Source of the DNA: Mariaggregatimicrobium sp964498785
GTDB lineage: Bacteria > Zhuqueibacterota > Zhuqueibacteria > Thermofontimicrobiales > Thiofontviventaceae
DNA: 28,663 nt
Assembly (NCBI GenBank): GCA_964498785.1
Contig: CAZCJL010000090.1
Location: 1 to 28,663 of the forward strand
Direction of reading: 5' to 3'
The notes below the pieces were generated by a model. It was not told where the DNA came from, made no database searches, and was given only the letters and a program-made list of their open reading frames with translations. The position numbers were made by a program, and so were the translations under genes. Within the stretch, counting starts at the first letter, position 1, and the number at the start of each line of letters is the position of its first letter. Positions 22,469 through 28,663 of this stretch are shown piece by piece.

Positions 22469-24004
22469 ATGTTTGAATCCGTGCTGGTTGATTTTGGATT
22501 TTATTTTTTGTACACCCTTTTTTCTCTCATAGCAATTCTCTTGTTTTTGAAAAGAGATGTTTTTAAAGGCATCTTATCCCGGATTAACAGGAGTACGTGG
22601 TACGTTCTTTTATTTCTGGTTTTCTTCAGCCTGTTTTTAAGGTTATTCCTTTCTCCCATGTACATAGTGAACTATTCCAACGCTTGGGAGTACATGGCTG
22701 CCGCCAAAAACCTGCTTTACAACCACGCATTTACCGTATGCTCTTTCGGGTCTGTCGGGGAGTGCTATTCCCAAATAACGCCTCCGCATCCCCCGGGTTC
22801 CGCTTTCTTTCTGGCGTTGGGTTCAATGTTTTTTGGCCTGTCCCGGAACCTGCACCTCGGCCTGAACATAATGGCAGGTTCTTTGACCCCGGTGATGGCT
22901 TTTCTTTTTATTTATCTTCTTTTTAAAAACGAGAAGCTGGCTGTTTTTTCATCTTTTTTGTTTTCCTTAATTCCATTTCACATATTCAATTCAGGATACG
23001 GGGGAGGCTATGCTTTGGCTTCCTTCTGGATTTTTCTCTCCCTTTTTTCTTTCATGGCATTTTTAAGAAAAAAGGAAGCCCTCCTCGGATTTTTAACGGT
23101 TGCGATAGTTATTTTCACTTCTTTCATAAGAATAGAGAACTTGTTTTTGTTGGTGATTTTCCCGGTTTCCATACCAATTTTGAACAGGAAAAAAAAGGAA
23201 AACGCAAAACTGCTGAAAATTTTTCTGCTGTCAATACTGGTCCTTTTCCCGCTTTTAACCGTGCAGACTTTCTCTTTGGAAAACACCACTTGCGGATACG
23301 ACTTTTCTTTCGCTTACGTGGGAAGGAATGTTTTTTTTATGGCTGATATATTGTCTGAAACCTTCACAGTTCCCTTTATCTTCATATCCATGGCGATAGT
23401 GCTTTTTTTCTTTTTTCAAAAGAAAAACTACAGAAGAGAAATGATTTTTCTCCTCTTAATATCCCTTTCTTACGCGGGTATTTACCTTACGTATTTCAAC
23501 CATTTCAATCCAGATTACGCTCTTAACATAACAGCGCCTTTCATTTTGCTTTTGAGTTTCGGAATTTTTGAAATGAGAAAAATGTTTCCAAGGAAATTTG
23601 AAAAAGCCTTTCTTCTGTCAGCCGTTTTTGTGCTGTTTGTCTTGTTTTTGCACGGAAACCTCCTCCCCTACAAAAGAATGGAACCCTACGTATATGACGG
23701 TGAAAGGGCTTCAGAGAACATAATGGAGTTTGTTGAAGAATTGCCCGAGGATTCTTTCGTGTCCGCTTCTTTTTCAGAGGTCCTGATGATAGAAAGCTTA
23801 ACCGAGAGAAAGGTTGTCATGGCGTCTTTGTTGCCAGGAAAGTATAATATAATAGAAAATAAAAAAATATACTGGATAAAGTCAAAACTTTCTGACATTT
23901 CAAACGATTCTGAAAAAGTTGAAGGATTTTTTGAATTAAGACTGCTCAAAGAAAAAAACGGCACAAAAATTTATGAAGTACTTGGCCCGATGGAGGGAAT
24001 TTAA
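22469..24004 (+). CDS. GT-C family membrane glycosyltransferase-like protein
   Basis: This 511-residue protein has about eleven spans and the general layout of ArnT/PMT-type GT-C glycosyltransferases. A first extracytoplasmic loop after the second span reads VNYSNAWEYMAAAKNLL. The paralogue at 1643-3187 has Asp-Glu in the corresponding place, whereas here the loop has Asn-Ala-Trp-Glu, so the catalytic acid is uncertain. It is followed by a conserved-looking PPHPPGSAFFLALG stretch. Its stop codon shares one base with the start of the SPASM gene (TAATG), indicating translational coupling and perhaps a shared substrate. A weak TATA-like TTTTTAATAG lies about 26 bases before the ATG. Confidence 0.65.
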   Translation: MFESVLVDFGFYFLYTLFSLIAILLFLKRDVFKGILSRINRSTWYVLLFLVFFSLFLRLFLSPMYIVNYSNAWEYMAAAKNLLYNHAFTVCSFGSVGECYSQITPPHPPGSAFFLALGSMFFGLSRNLHLGLNIMAGSLTPVMAFLFIYLLFKNEKLAVFSSFLFSLIPFHIFNSGYGGGYALASFWIFLSLFSFMAFLRKKEALLGFLTVAIVIFTSFIRIENLFLLVIFPVSIPILNRKKKENAKLLKIFLLSILVLFPLLTVQTFSLENTTCGYDFSFAYVGRNVFFMADILSETFTVPFIFISMAIVLFFFFQKKNYRREMIFLLLISLSYAGIYLTYFNHFNPDYALNITAPFILLLSFGIFEMRKMFPRKFEKAFLLSAVFVLFVLFLHGNLLPYKRMEPYVYDGERASENIMEFVEELPEDSFVSASFSEVLMIESLTERKVVMASLLPGKYNIIENKKIYWIKSKLSDISNDSEKVEGFFELRLLKEKNGTKIYEVLGPMEGI

Positions 24005-25641
24005 TGAAAGTTAAAAGGCTTCCTGCACCAAGAAGCTTGCATCTGCAGTGGCATATAACTGAAAAATGCAATCTCAGGTGCAAGCACTGTTACACGGAAA
24101 GCAAGTATTTGGAAAATGAATTGTCCGAAGAGGAGCTTTACAGAGTACTGGACCAGTACAAAGAACTTCTGAATAAGTGGAACATATCCAAAAAGGACAC
24201 GCATCTTACCCTTACCGGGGGCGAGCCGCTTTTAAGGAAGGAGTTTTTTCCTCTGATTGAAAGGTTTTACGAGAACAAAAGCTTGTTCAGATACAACGTA
24301 ATGAGCAACGGAATGCTCATTGACAGAAAAATAGCCAGGAAACTCAAGGAACTGGAAGTGGAAAATGTTCAGCTAAGTATAGAGGGCATGGAAAAAAACA
24401 ACGATGAAATAAGGGGCCAGGGCACCTTTAAAAGAATAGTGAATGCGGCTAAGGTCCTCAAGGACGAGAACCTGCACATTTCCTTTTCACTCACTGTTTT
24501 CAGGCAGAATTTTAAAGACATAGAAAAGCTGATAGAGCTTTGCCTGAGTCTCGGCGTGAATGTTCTGGGTGTCGGAAGGCTGGTGCCTTGGGGCCGCGGC
24601 GAAGAAATGAGAAAAAAAATCCTGACGCCGCCTCAAGTGAAAGAACTATACGAATATGTTTTCAAAAAAAACAAAGAGCTTTCACGGGTAAAAAAAGATT
24701 TTTTCATTTCCACTGGGTGCTCAAATTCCCTCTGGTGCGCAAGCGACCCGGGATTCAAACCCCATGGTTGTTCAGCCGGTTATGACTGCCTCACGCCGAT
24801 GCCCAACGGGGATGTTTTGCCTTGCAGAAGGCTGCCCATAAAGGTGGGCAATGTGAAGGAAAAGACACTTTTTGAAATATGGTACGAATCCAATATCTTG
24901 TGGAAACTAAGAAACCTGAAAAATTTCAGTGAAACGTGCAGAAATTGCAATTTTTGGAGGGATTGCAAAGGGGGAGCTAGGTGCGTGGCCTACGGATACT
25001 TCAAAAACGAGTTTGCCCCGGACCCTCAGTGCTGGGTCAGGTATAATGAACTTCCGGAAAAAAACTACAATAGTAAAATTTCAAACGAAGTTCTATTAAA
25101 CAAAAAACACCTGAAAAACTCTGCAGAGGAAAATCCTGCAAAAGAGATTTCATTTATTGACAGGAATTCAGAAAACTTCATGGAACTCAAGCCCGAAGAT
25201 TTGGATAAGGTGAAGCTGGACCCGAAGAAAAAATGGCTAATTTCTTTCAATATTTCTGAAAATGAGCTGAAAGAGGAAACCGGGAGTAAAATCATGCATT
25301 TTCTGGACAAACTGGAAAAAGAGGGGGTTGAATTCAGGATAACCAAGCCCGTGCCCATGTGCGTGGCCGGTATAAAAAACAGGAAGGCTCTGGGCAGGTT
25401 CAAAATACCCAAATCCTGTGAAGAATGTCTTGAATTGTTCTCGGTAAACGACAAGGGGGAGATAGAATTTTGCAAGGTTATAGGGGATAGAAATGGGCCA
25501 AACTTGATTTACATGAAAAACAGGCCCCAAATTTATGAGTATTTCAGGTTTTTTTACAACGAAAAGAATCCACGGGAAAAGTGCAAAAAATGCATTTATT
25601 TCCTGAGAAAAGATTGCGAGGGCCTGAATTTCAGAAGTTAA
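24004..25641 (+). CDS. Radical SAM/SPASM peptide-maturase-like protein (paralogue 2)
   Basis: This 545-residue protein is co-linear with the gene at 9135-10769. It has Cys22-x3-Cys26-x2-Cys29 (EKCNLRCKHCY), LTGGEPLLRK, and a SPASM domain with VLPCRRLP, CRNCNFWRDCKGGARC and the same VAYGYFKNEFAPDPQCW. It ends with the second Cys-rich module (PVPMCVAG, SCEECLELF, IEFCKV, CKKCIYFLRKDC). Around the Cys motifs the DNA is nearly identical to its paralogue, while other parts differ strongly, suggesting local gene conversion. It is coupled to the GT-C gene upstream. Downstream lie a membrane-anchored Cys-containing protein and an HxsC-like radical SAM gene. The substrate is unknown; a secreted or anchored neighbour is plausible. 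Confidence 0.8.
   Translation: MKVKRLPAPRSLHLQWHITEKCNLRCKHCYTESKYLENELSEEELYRVLDQYKELLNKWNISKKDTHLTLTGGEPLLRKEFFPLIERFYENKSLFRYNVMSNGMLIDRKIARKLKELEVENVQLSIEGMEKNNDEIRGQGTFKRIVNAAKVLKDENLHISFSLTVFRQNFKDIEKLIELCLSLGVNVLGVGRLVPWGRGEEMRKKILTPPQVKELYEYVFKKNKELSRVKKDFFISTGCSNSLWCASDPGFKPHGCSAGYDCLTPMPNGDVLPCRRLPIKVGNVKEKTLFEIWYESNILWKLRNLKNFSETCRNCNFWRDCKGGARCVAYGYFKNEFAPDPQCWVRYNELPEKNYNSKISNEVLLNKKHLKNSAEENPAKEISFIDRNSENFMELKPEDLDKVKLDPKKKWLISFNISENELKEETGSKIMHFLDKLEKEGVEFRITKPVPMCVAGIKNRKALGRFKIPKSCEECLELFSVNDKGEIEFCKVIGDRNGPNLIYMKNRPQIYEYFRFFYNEKNPREKCKKCIYFLRKDCEGLNFRS
24058..24116 (+). repeat. 59-bp stretch identical to 9189-9247 (SPASM paralogues)
   Basis: This is the second copy of the stretch over the radical SAM Cys motif. 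Two further near-identical patches follow downstream, at about 24801-24851 and 24971-25035. Confidence 0.9.
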
Positions 25642-25642
25642 C

Positions 25643-25652
25643 AATTTATATG
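25643..25652 (+). promoter_or_regulatory. TATA element and ribosome binding site for the anchored Cys protein
   Basis: AATTTATATG is centred about 34 bases before the ATG at 25682. A GTGGGG ribosome binding site follows at 25674-25679. It may give extra expression of the downstream genes inside the long plus-strand series. Confidence 0.35.
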
Positions 25653-25681
25653 GGAAATTTTAAATTATAAAAAGTGGGGAA

Positions 25682-26593
25682 ATGGCTAGGGCAAAAAAAG
25701 ACAAGGGATTTTTATTGCTTTTACTGATTCTCTTAGTTCTCCTATCCTTCTATTACGTCTTCCCGTCTTTGTTCCTTCAGGACAGCTTGGAAAGCGGAGC
25801 CAGTTCATCGGAAGAAAATAATGAGCCTAATCCCGAAGAGGAGATATACAAGAATTTAATAAGCGAGATTATGAGCGACCCCAACGAATACATGAATGAG
25901 GAATATATAAAGACCCTTTCAATGGAAGAAAAGAACATTATTAAAGACGAACTGGACGAGGAAATTGGAATCAAGTGCAAGGAGGGGGAATTCAATGGCG
26001 TGTGTAAAAAAAGTTTTATGGCCTTTTCTCTAAGGATTTTCAGGCTTATGAACAGGAATTTCTCTGATTTGGAGTCTTATGAAAAAATAAAGGCCTGTTA
26101 CACGGACTTAAAGGAAGATGCTTCTGACAGCGGATTTTCGGCCGGAAACCTTCACGATTTTTCTCTGGTATTTTTGAATTATATGTGCAGTTCGGATTTT
26201 CCGGAAATGGATTGCGAGGAAGAAAAGGATTTCTGGAGCGAAAAAATAATAAACGTTAAAAACAAAAAAACATGGGACGATACGCACTCTCAAATATACT
26301 ATTTCTGGAACTGCATGAACTTTAAAAATCTGACTTCTTTGGCGGCAGAAACAGGCCTTAACAGGGCCGACCTTGAAAGCAGCATATGCAGCCCGCTCCC
26401 GGATTTGCAGGAAATAAACAAAGAGGACTTGTGCTTGCTCAATGACTACATGGTAACCAAAATTTTTTGCGAGACCAGTATACCAGAAGATGAAATAAGC
26501 TTCATGGAATCTTTCATTTCCCAGGTTTCGGATACAAACTACCAAAAAAACTGCGCAAAAATGCTTGAAAGCCTTATGAAATCCAACTTATAA
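25682..26593 (+). CDS. Membrane-anchored extracytoplasmic protein with scattered cysteines
   Basis: This 303-residue protein has a basic N-terminus and one strongly hydrophobic segment (about residues 9-32), followed by a Ser/Glu/Asn/Pro linker and an acidic, mostly helical domain. That domain has about ten cysteines spaced 7-40 residues apart in no classical motif. The single N-terminal anchor predicts that the domain faces outward. No family is recognised. It lies between a SPASM radical SAM gene and an HxsC-like gene, with gaps of 40 and 9 bases, so it is a candidate substrate or partner of those enzymes (inference from position). Disulfide-stabilised structure is an equally simple explanation for the cysteines. 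Confidence 0.65.
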   Translation: MARAKKDKGFLLLLLILLVLLSFYYVFPSLFLQDSLESGASSSEENNEPNPEEEIYKNLISEIMSDPNEYMNEEYIKTLSMEEKNIIKDELDEEIGIKCKEGEFNGVCKKSFMAFSLRIFRLMNRNFSDLESYEKIKACYTDLKEDASDSGFSAGNLHDFSLVFLNYMCSSDFPEMDCEEEKDFWSEKIINVKNKKTWDDTHSQIYYFWNCMNFKNLTSLAAETGLNRADLESSICSPLPDLQEINKEDLCLLNDYMVTKIFCETSIPEDEISFMESFISQVSDTNYQKNCAKMLESLMKSNL

Positions 26594-26602
26594 GGTATTC
26601 CT

Positions 26603-27514
26603 ATGGCTCAGAGACTTCAGCTTGATTTGGGGGGAGAATGCAACAATAACTGCATATTCTGCTTCTTGGGGGACAAAAGCTCCTATGCAAACTTATCCAC
26701 CGGTTCCGCAAAAAGAAAAATATGCGAGGCAAGGGAAAACGGTGCGAACGAGCTGGTCCTGACCGGGGGAGAGCCCACCATAAGGAAGGACCTGGTGGAC
26801 ATAGTGGCCTACGCAAAGGGCCTGGGCTACAGGCTGATCCAGATGCAGACCAACGCAAGGCTGCTCTGCTACAGGGACTACGTGGACAAGCTGGTCCGGG
26901 CCGGAATCACGGAGTTTGTTCCCGCCGTGCACGGCCACGAGGCCGGGCTGCATGATGGCTTGGTCAGAGTTCCCGGGGCCTTTGAGCAGACCGTAAAAGG
27001 CATAAAGAACATGGTTTCGAAAGGCGTTTACATGCTTACAGACACTGTTATAGTCAAGCAAAACTTTAAATTTTTGCCGGAGATAACGGAATTCCTTTTT
27101 AATCTGGGTGTAAGCCAGGTCCAACTAAGCTTTGTTCATCCCATAGGAAACGCATACAGAAATTTTGAAGACGTCGTGCCCCGAATATCGGATGTTGAAG
27201 CTCCCTTAAAAAAAGCTTTAAAGCTGGCGGAAAAAATGGAAAAGCCTATAACCACCGAGGGAGTGCCCCTTTGCTTTTTGGAGGGTTTTGAAAACCGTGC
27301 CGTGGAGTACCTTCTTCCCGAAACCGAGTTTGAAAACGAGAACATGTCAAGCCTGAGAATAAACCAAGAGAAGACGAAATCAGATGAATGCGGAAAATGC
27401 GTGTATTTCAAAACCTGCGAGGGAATATGGAACGAATATTCCGAAAAAATGGGTCTGGAAGAATTAAAACCAAAATATATAAATAGAAATGCTAATTATA
27501 AACATGGTAGCTAA
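26603..27514 (+). CDS. HxsC-like radical SAM protein 5 (mosaic)
   Basis: This 303-residue protein has Cys13-x3-Cys17-x2-Cys20 (ECNNNCIFC), LTGGEPTIRK, QMQTNARLL, HEAGLHDGLVRVPGAF, PLCFLEG and a C-terminal Cys-Gly-Lys-Cys-(x)5-Cys-Glu-Gly-Ile-Trp. Residues 42-117 are encoded by the 230-bp block shared perfectly with the gene at 15928. Before and after this block the two proteins are only moderately similar. The gene is therefore a mosaic with a homogenised SAM-binding core and its own N- and C-terminal parts. It follows the anchored Cys-containing protein by 9 bases. Its 3' end holds the promoter and start codon of the next, Cys-rich gene. The role as HxsC-type peptide maturase is inferred from family. 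Confidence 0.7.
   Translation: MAQRLQLDLGGECNNNCIFCFLGDKSSYANLSTGSAKRKICEARENGANELVLTGGEPTIRKDLVDIVAYAKGLGYRLIQMQTNARLLCYRDYVDKLVRAGITEFVPAVHGHEAGLHDGLVRVPGAFEQTVKGIKNMVSKGVYMLTDTVIVKQNFKFLPEITEFLFNLGVSQVQLSFVHPIGNAYRNFEDVVPRISDVEAPLKKALKLAEKMEKPITTEGVPLCFLEGFENRAVEYLLPETEFENENMSSLRINQEKTKSDECGKCVYFKTCEGIWNEYSEKMGLEELKPKYINRNANYKHGS
26726..26955 (+). repeat. 230-bp perfect repeat, copy 2
   Basis: Identical to 16063-16292, same strand and frame, 10,663 bases away. The copies contain the glycine-rich SAM-binding motif but not the Cys-x3-Cys-x2-Cys motif, which lies just upstream in diverged DNA. Confidence 0.95.
27475..27485 (+). promoter_or_regulatory. TATA element inside the end of the HxsC-like gene
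   Basis: ATATATAAATA is centred about 24 bases before the ATG at 27504, the leaderless spacing. It lies in the last codons of the HxsC-like gene, whose stop is 8 bases after the start of the next ORF's first codon. Confidence 0.45.
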
Positions 27515-28663
27515 ACCCCCTGTCACGGCCATGATTATTCTTTCATTTGTACTATTACTGCCCGCCACGGTTCTGGCGGTGGATGCAAGCAAGATGAAGA
27601 TATTCGTCTACGACCATGACGACAACCTTGTCACGGAGTCAGGTTTTCTTCAAGGCGGGTCTGTCTGTAGCCCTGATTTTCCCAACGCAATTTGTTTTTT
27701 CTATTTTTACGAGTGTTCCGTTTACGGTGATTACAAGGCCCAGGCAATCTCATACGAGTCTGACGGCTCTCCCAAGGGTGATCCCAGCAGCATCGCGAAC
27801 TTATGGAAATGCTGCGACAAGGACGGGGACGGGTACGATGCCAACAGCACAGAAAGCGGCGGCAGGTGTGACGGAGACGATTGTTGCGACACGGACCCGG
27901 ACGTAAACCCGGGCGAGACCGAGAACTGCTCCAACGGCATAGACGATGACTGCAACGGCTTCGCGGACAGCGACGACTGCGCCTGCAGGGGCATATGCGG
28001 CCCCGGAGGACTGGACCCGGATTCATGCAATTCCTTCTTATGCAACGGCACTTATGAGATGGTTTGCCACTACGACAATTCGGAAAACCCGGTGTGGACC
28101 AACAGGCCTGACATAACAGACGAGACAAACTGCGGGGATGTTCATGACAACGACTGCGACGGGCTGACGGACTGCGAGGACCATGCAACCTGCGACGGGG
28201 AATTCGGCCCCGGCGGAATAAGGTGCTGCGACCCCGGGGACAGCGGGGCGCAGATAAGCTCCGACTGCTCCTTCGTGGGCCCGGACGACAACAGCCTGTG
28301 CGTTAACGAGACATGCGACCCTGTTTTCAACGAATGCCAGTACTCGGACAGACCCCAGTGCGACCAGACTGAGTGCGGCCCTGACGCGGGCTGGGATTTT
28401 TTCTGCAACGAGTCCGGCGGCTTCTGCAGGAACCCGGACCAGCAGGAGAGCGTGTGCGAGCTGTGCTTTGAATACGTGCCCGGTAACCTTTCCCACTGGG
28501 ACCACCAGACCGGGGGCCTGTGCTGCGAGTACCCGCTGGCGGGAGGCCCGAATCCAGCTTGGTGTAACCCGTTCAACGAGACAGGAGCATACTATCCTGA
28601 CTACCCGCCCGGGGAATCATGCGTTGACGAAAGCATAGGTAGGGACGTGTGGTACGAGAACCA
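27504..28663 (+). CDS. Cys-rich secreted protein with MopE-like metal-binding motifs (3' truncated)
   Basis: An open frame of 386 codons runs off the window end without a stop. It begins with a signal peptide (about residues 1-26, MIILSFVLLLPATVLA, likely cut after Ala25 or nearby). The rest is acidic and very Cys-rich. It contains Asp-rich motifs of the kind found in MopE-type copper/metal-binding repeats: CSNGIDDDCNGFADSDDC (from Cys142) and CGDVHDNDCDGLTDCED (from Cys210), preceded by a calcium-loop-like DKDGDGYD. It overlaps the HxsC-like gene by 11 bases and has its own TATA element. From about 27830 the DNA becomes clearly GC-rich, unlike most of the window. It is likely a large surface protein; whether it is modified by the radical SAM enzymes is unknown. 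Confidence 0.8.
   Translation, partial: MVAKPPVTAMIILSFVLLLPATVLAVDASKMKIFVYDHDDNLVTESGFLQGGSVCSPDFPNAICFFYFYECSVYGDYKAQAISYESDGSPKGDPSSIANLWKCCDKDGDGYDANSTESGGRCDGDDCCDTDPDVNPGETENCSNGIDDDCNGFADSDDCACRGICGPGGLDPDSCNSFLCNGTYEMVCHYDNSENPVWTNRPDITDETNCGDVHDNDCDGLTDCEDHATCDGEFGPGGIRCCDPGDSGAQISSDCSFVGPDDNSLCVNETCDPVFNECQYSDRPQCDQTECGPDAGWDFFCNESGGFCRNPDQQESVCELCFEYVPGNLSHWDHQTGGLCCEYPLAGGPNPAWCNPFNETGAYYPDYPPGESCVDESIGRDVWYEN

Noticed and set aside
26693..27124. Antisense ORF of 143 aa, also mirrored at 16018-16326
   Set aside because: It is a shadow of the GC-rich 230-bp block, which lacks antisense stops. No start signals or family resemblance.
9135..27514. Mobile element explanation for the duplicated radical SAM genes
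   Set aside because: No transposase, integrase, terminal inverted repeat or target duplication is visible. The repeats lie inside coding sequences.
27631..28576. Several antisense ORFs at the right end
   Set aside because: These are antisense to the Cys-rich secreted protein. GC-rich codons suppress stops, and their Arg/Pro/Cys-rich translations look non-biological.
1..28663. tRNA, rRNA or riboswitch genes
   Set aside because: I saw no cloverleaf-like pattern or known RNA core in the short gaps between genes, though weak structures could be missed by eye.

Overview
The window looks like part of an archaeal chromosome, most likely from an uncultivated DPANN-type or similar lineage. The evidence is an archaeal A24 (preflagellin/prepilin) peptidase, a UbiA-type prenyltransferase, TATA elements placed about 24-26 bp ahead of several start codons (as for leaderless transcripts), GGTGA-type ribosome binding sites, and secreted Cys-rich proteins with TSP3-like and MopE-like metal-binding motifs. 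It is AT-rich and densely coding. I saw no tRNA, rRNA, CRISPR array or transposase.

Left part (1-9114): the tail of a membrane protein, a small zinc ribbon and a small membrane protein. Then come two divergent groups sharing one short promoter region. The minus group encodes a GT-C glycosyltransferase and an alkaline-phosphatase-superfamily phosphodiesterase. The plus group encodes a UbiA-like prenyltransferase, two Yip1-like or unknown membrane proteins, a membrane-embedded spermidine-synthase-like protein and a degenerate HD-domain protein.

Central and right part (9135-28663): nine radical SAM genes carrying ten radical SAM domains. The centre is a minus-strand operon, 15865 down to 12230. 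In order it encodes an A24 prepilin-type peptidase, two HxsD-like proteins, an HxsB-like radical SAM/SPASM maturase and a 131-residue precursor. The precursor's C-terminal half is built from His-Ser-Ser-Cys tetrads and a literal (His-Xaa-Ser)3 run. I read this as an archaeal His-Xaa-Ser (Hxs) peptide-modification system. A cobalamin-binding radical SAM gene follows on the same strand.

Divergent from it, a co-directional plus-strand series starts at 15928. It has four HxsC-like genes in tandem, one a fusion of two radical SAM modules and one fused to a dicluster ferredoxin. It continues with a secreted protein carrying a broken metzincin motif and calcium-binding repeats, a second GT-C glycosyltransferase translationally coupled to a second SPASM protein, a membrane-anchored Cys-containing protein, a fifth HxsC-like gene, and a large Cys-rich secreted protein that runs off the window.

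Two signs of recent recombination stand out. A perfect 230-bp repeat of about 63% GC lies inside two otherwise diverged HxsC-like genes. Near-identical DNA patches sit over the Cys motifs of the two SPASM paralogues. The working model is that the peptide and possibly the secreted proteins are exported, trimmed, and modified on Cys/His/Ser by the radical SAM set. The chemistry and product cannot be read from the sequence.
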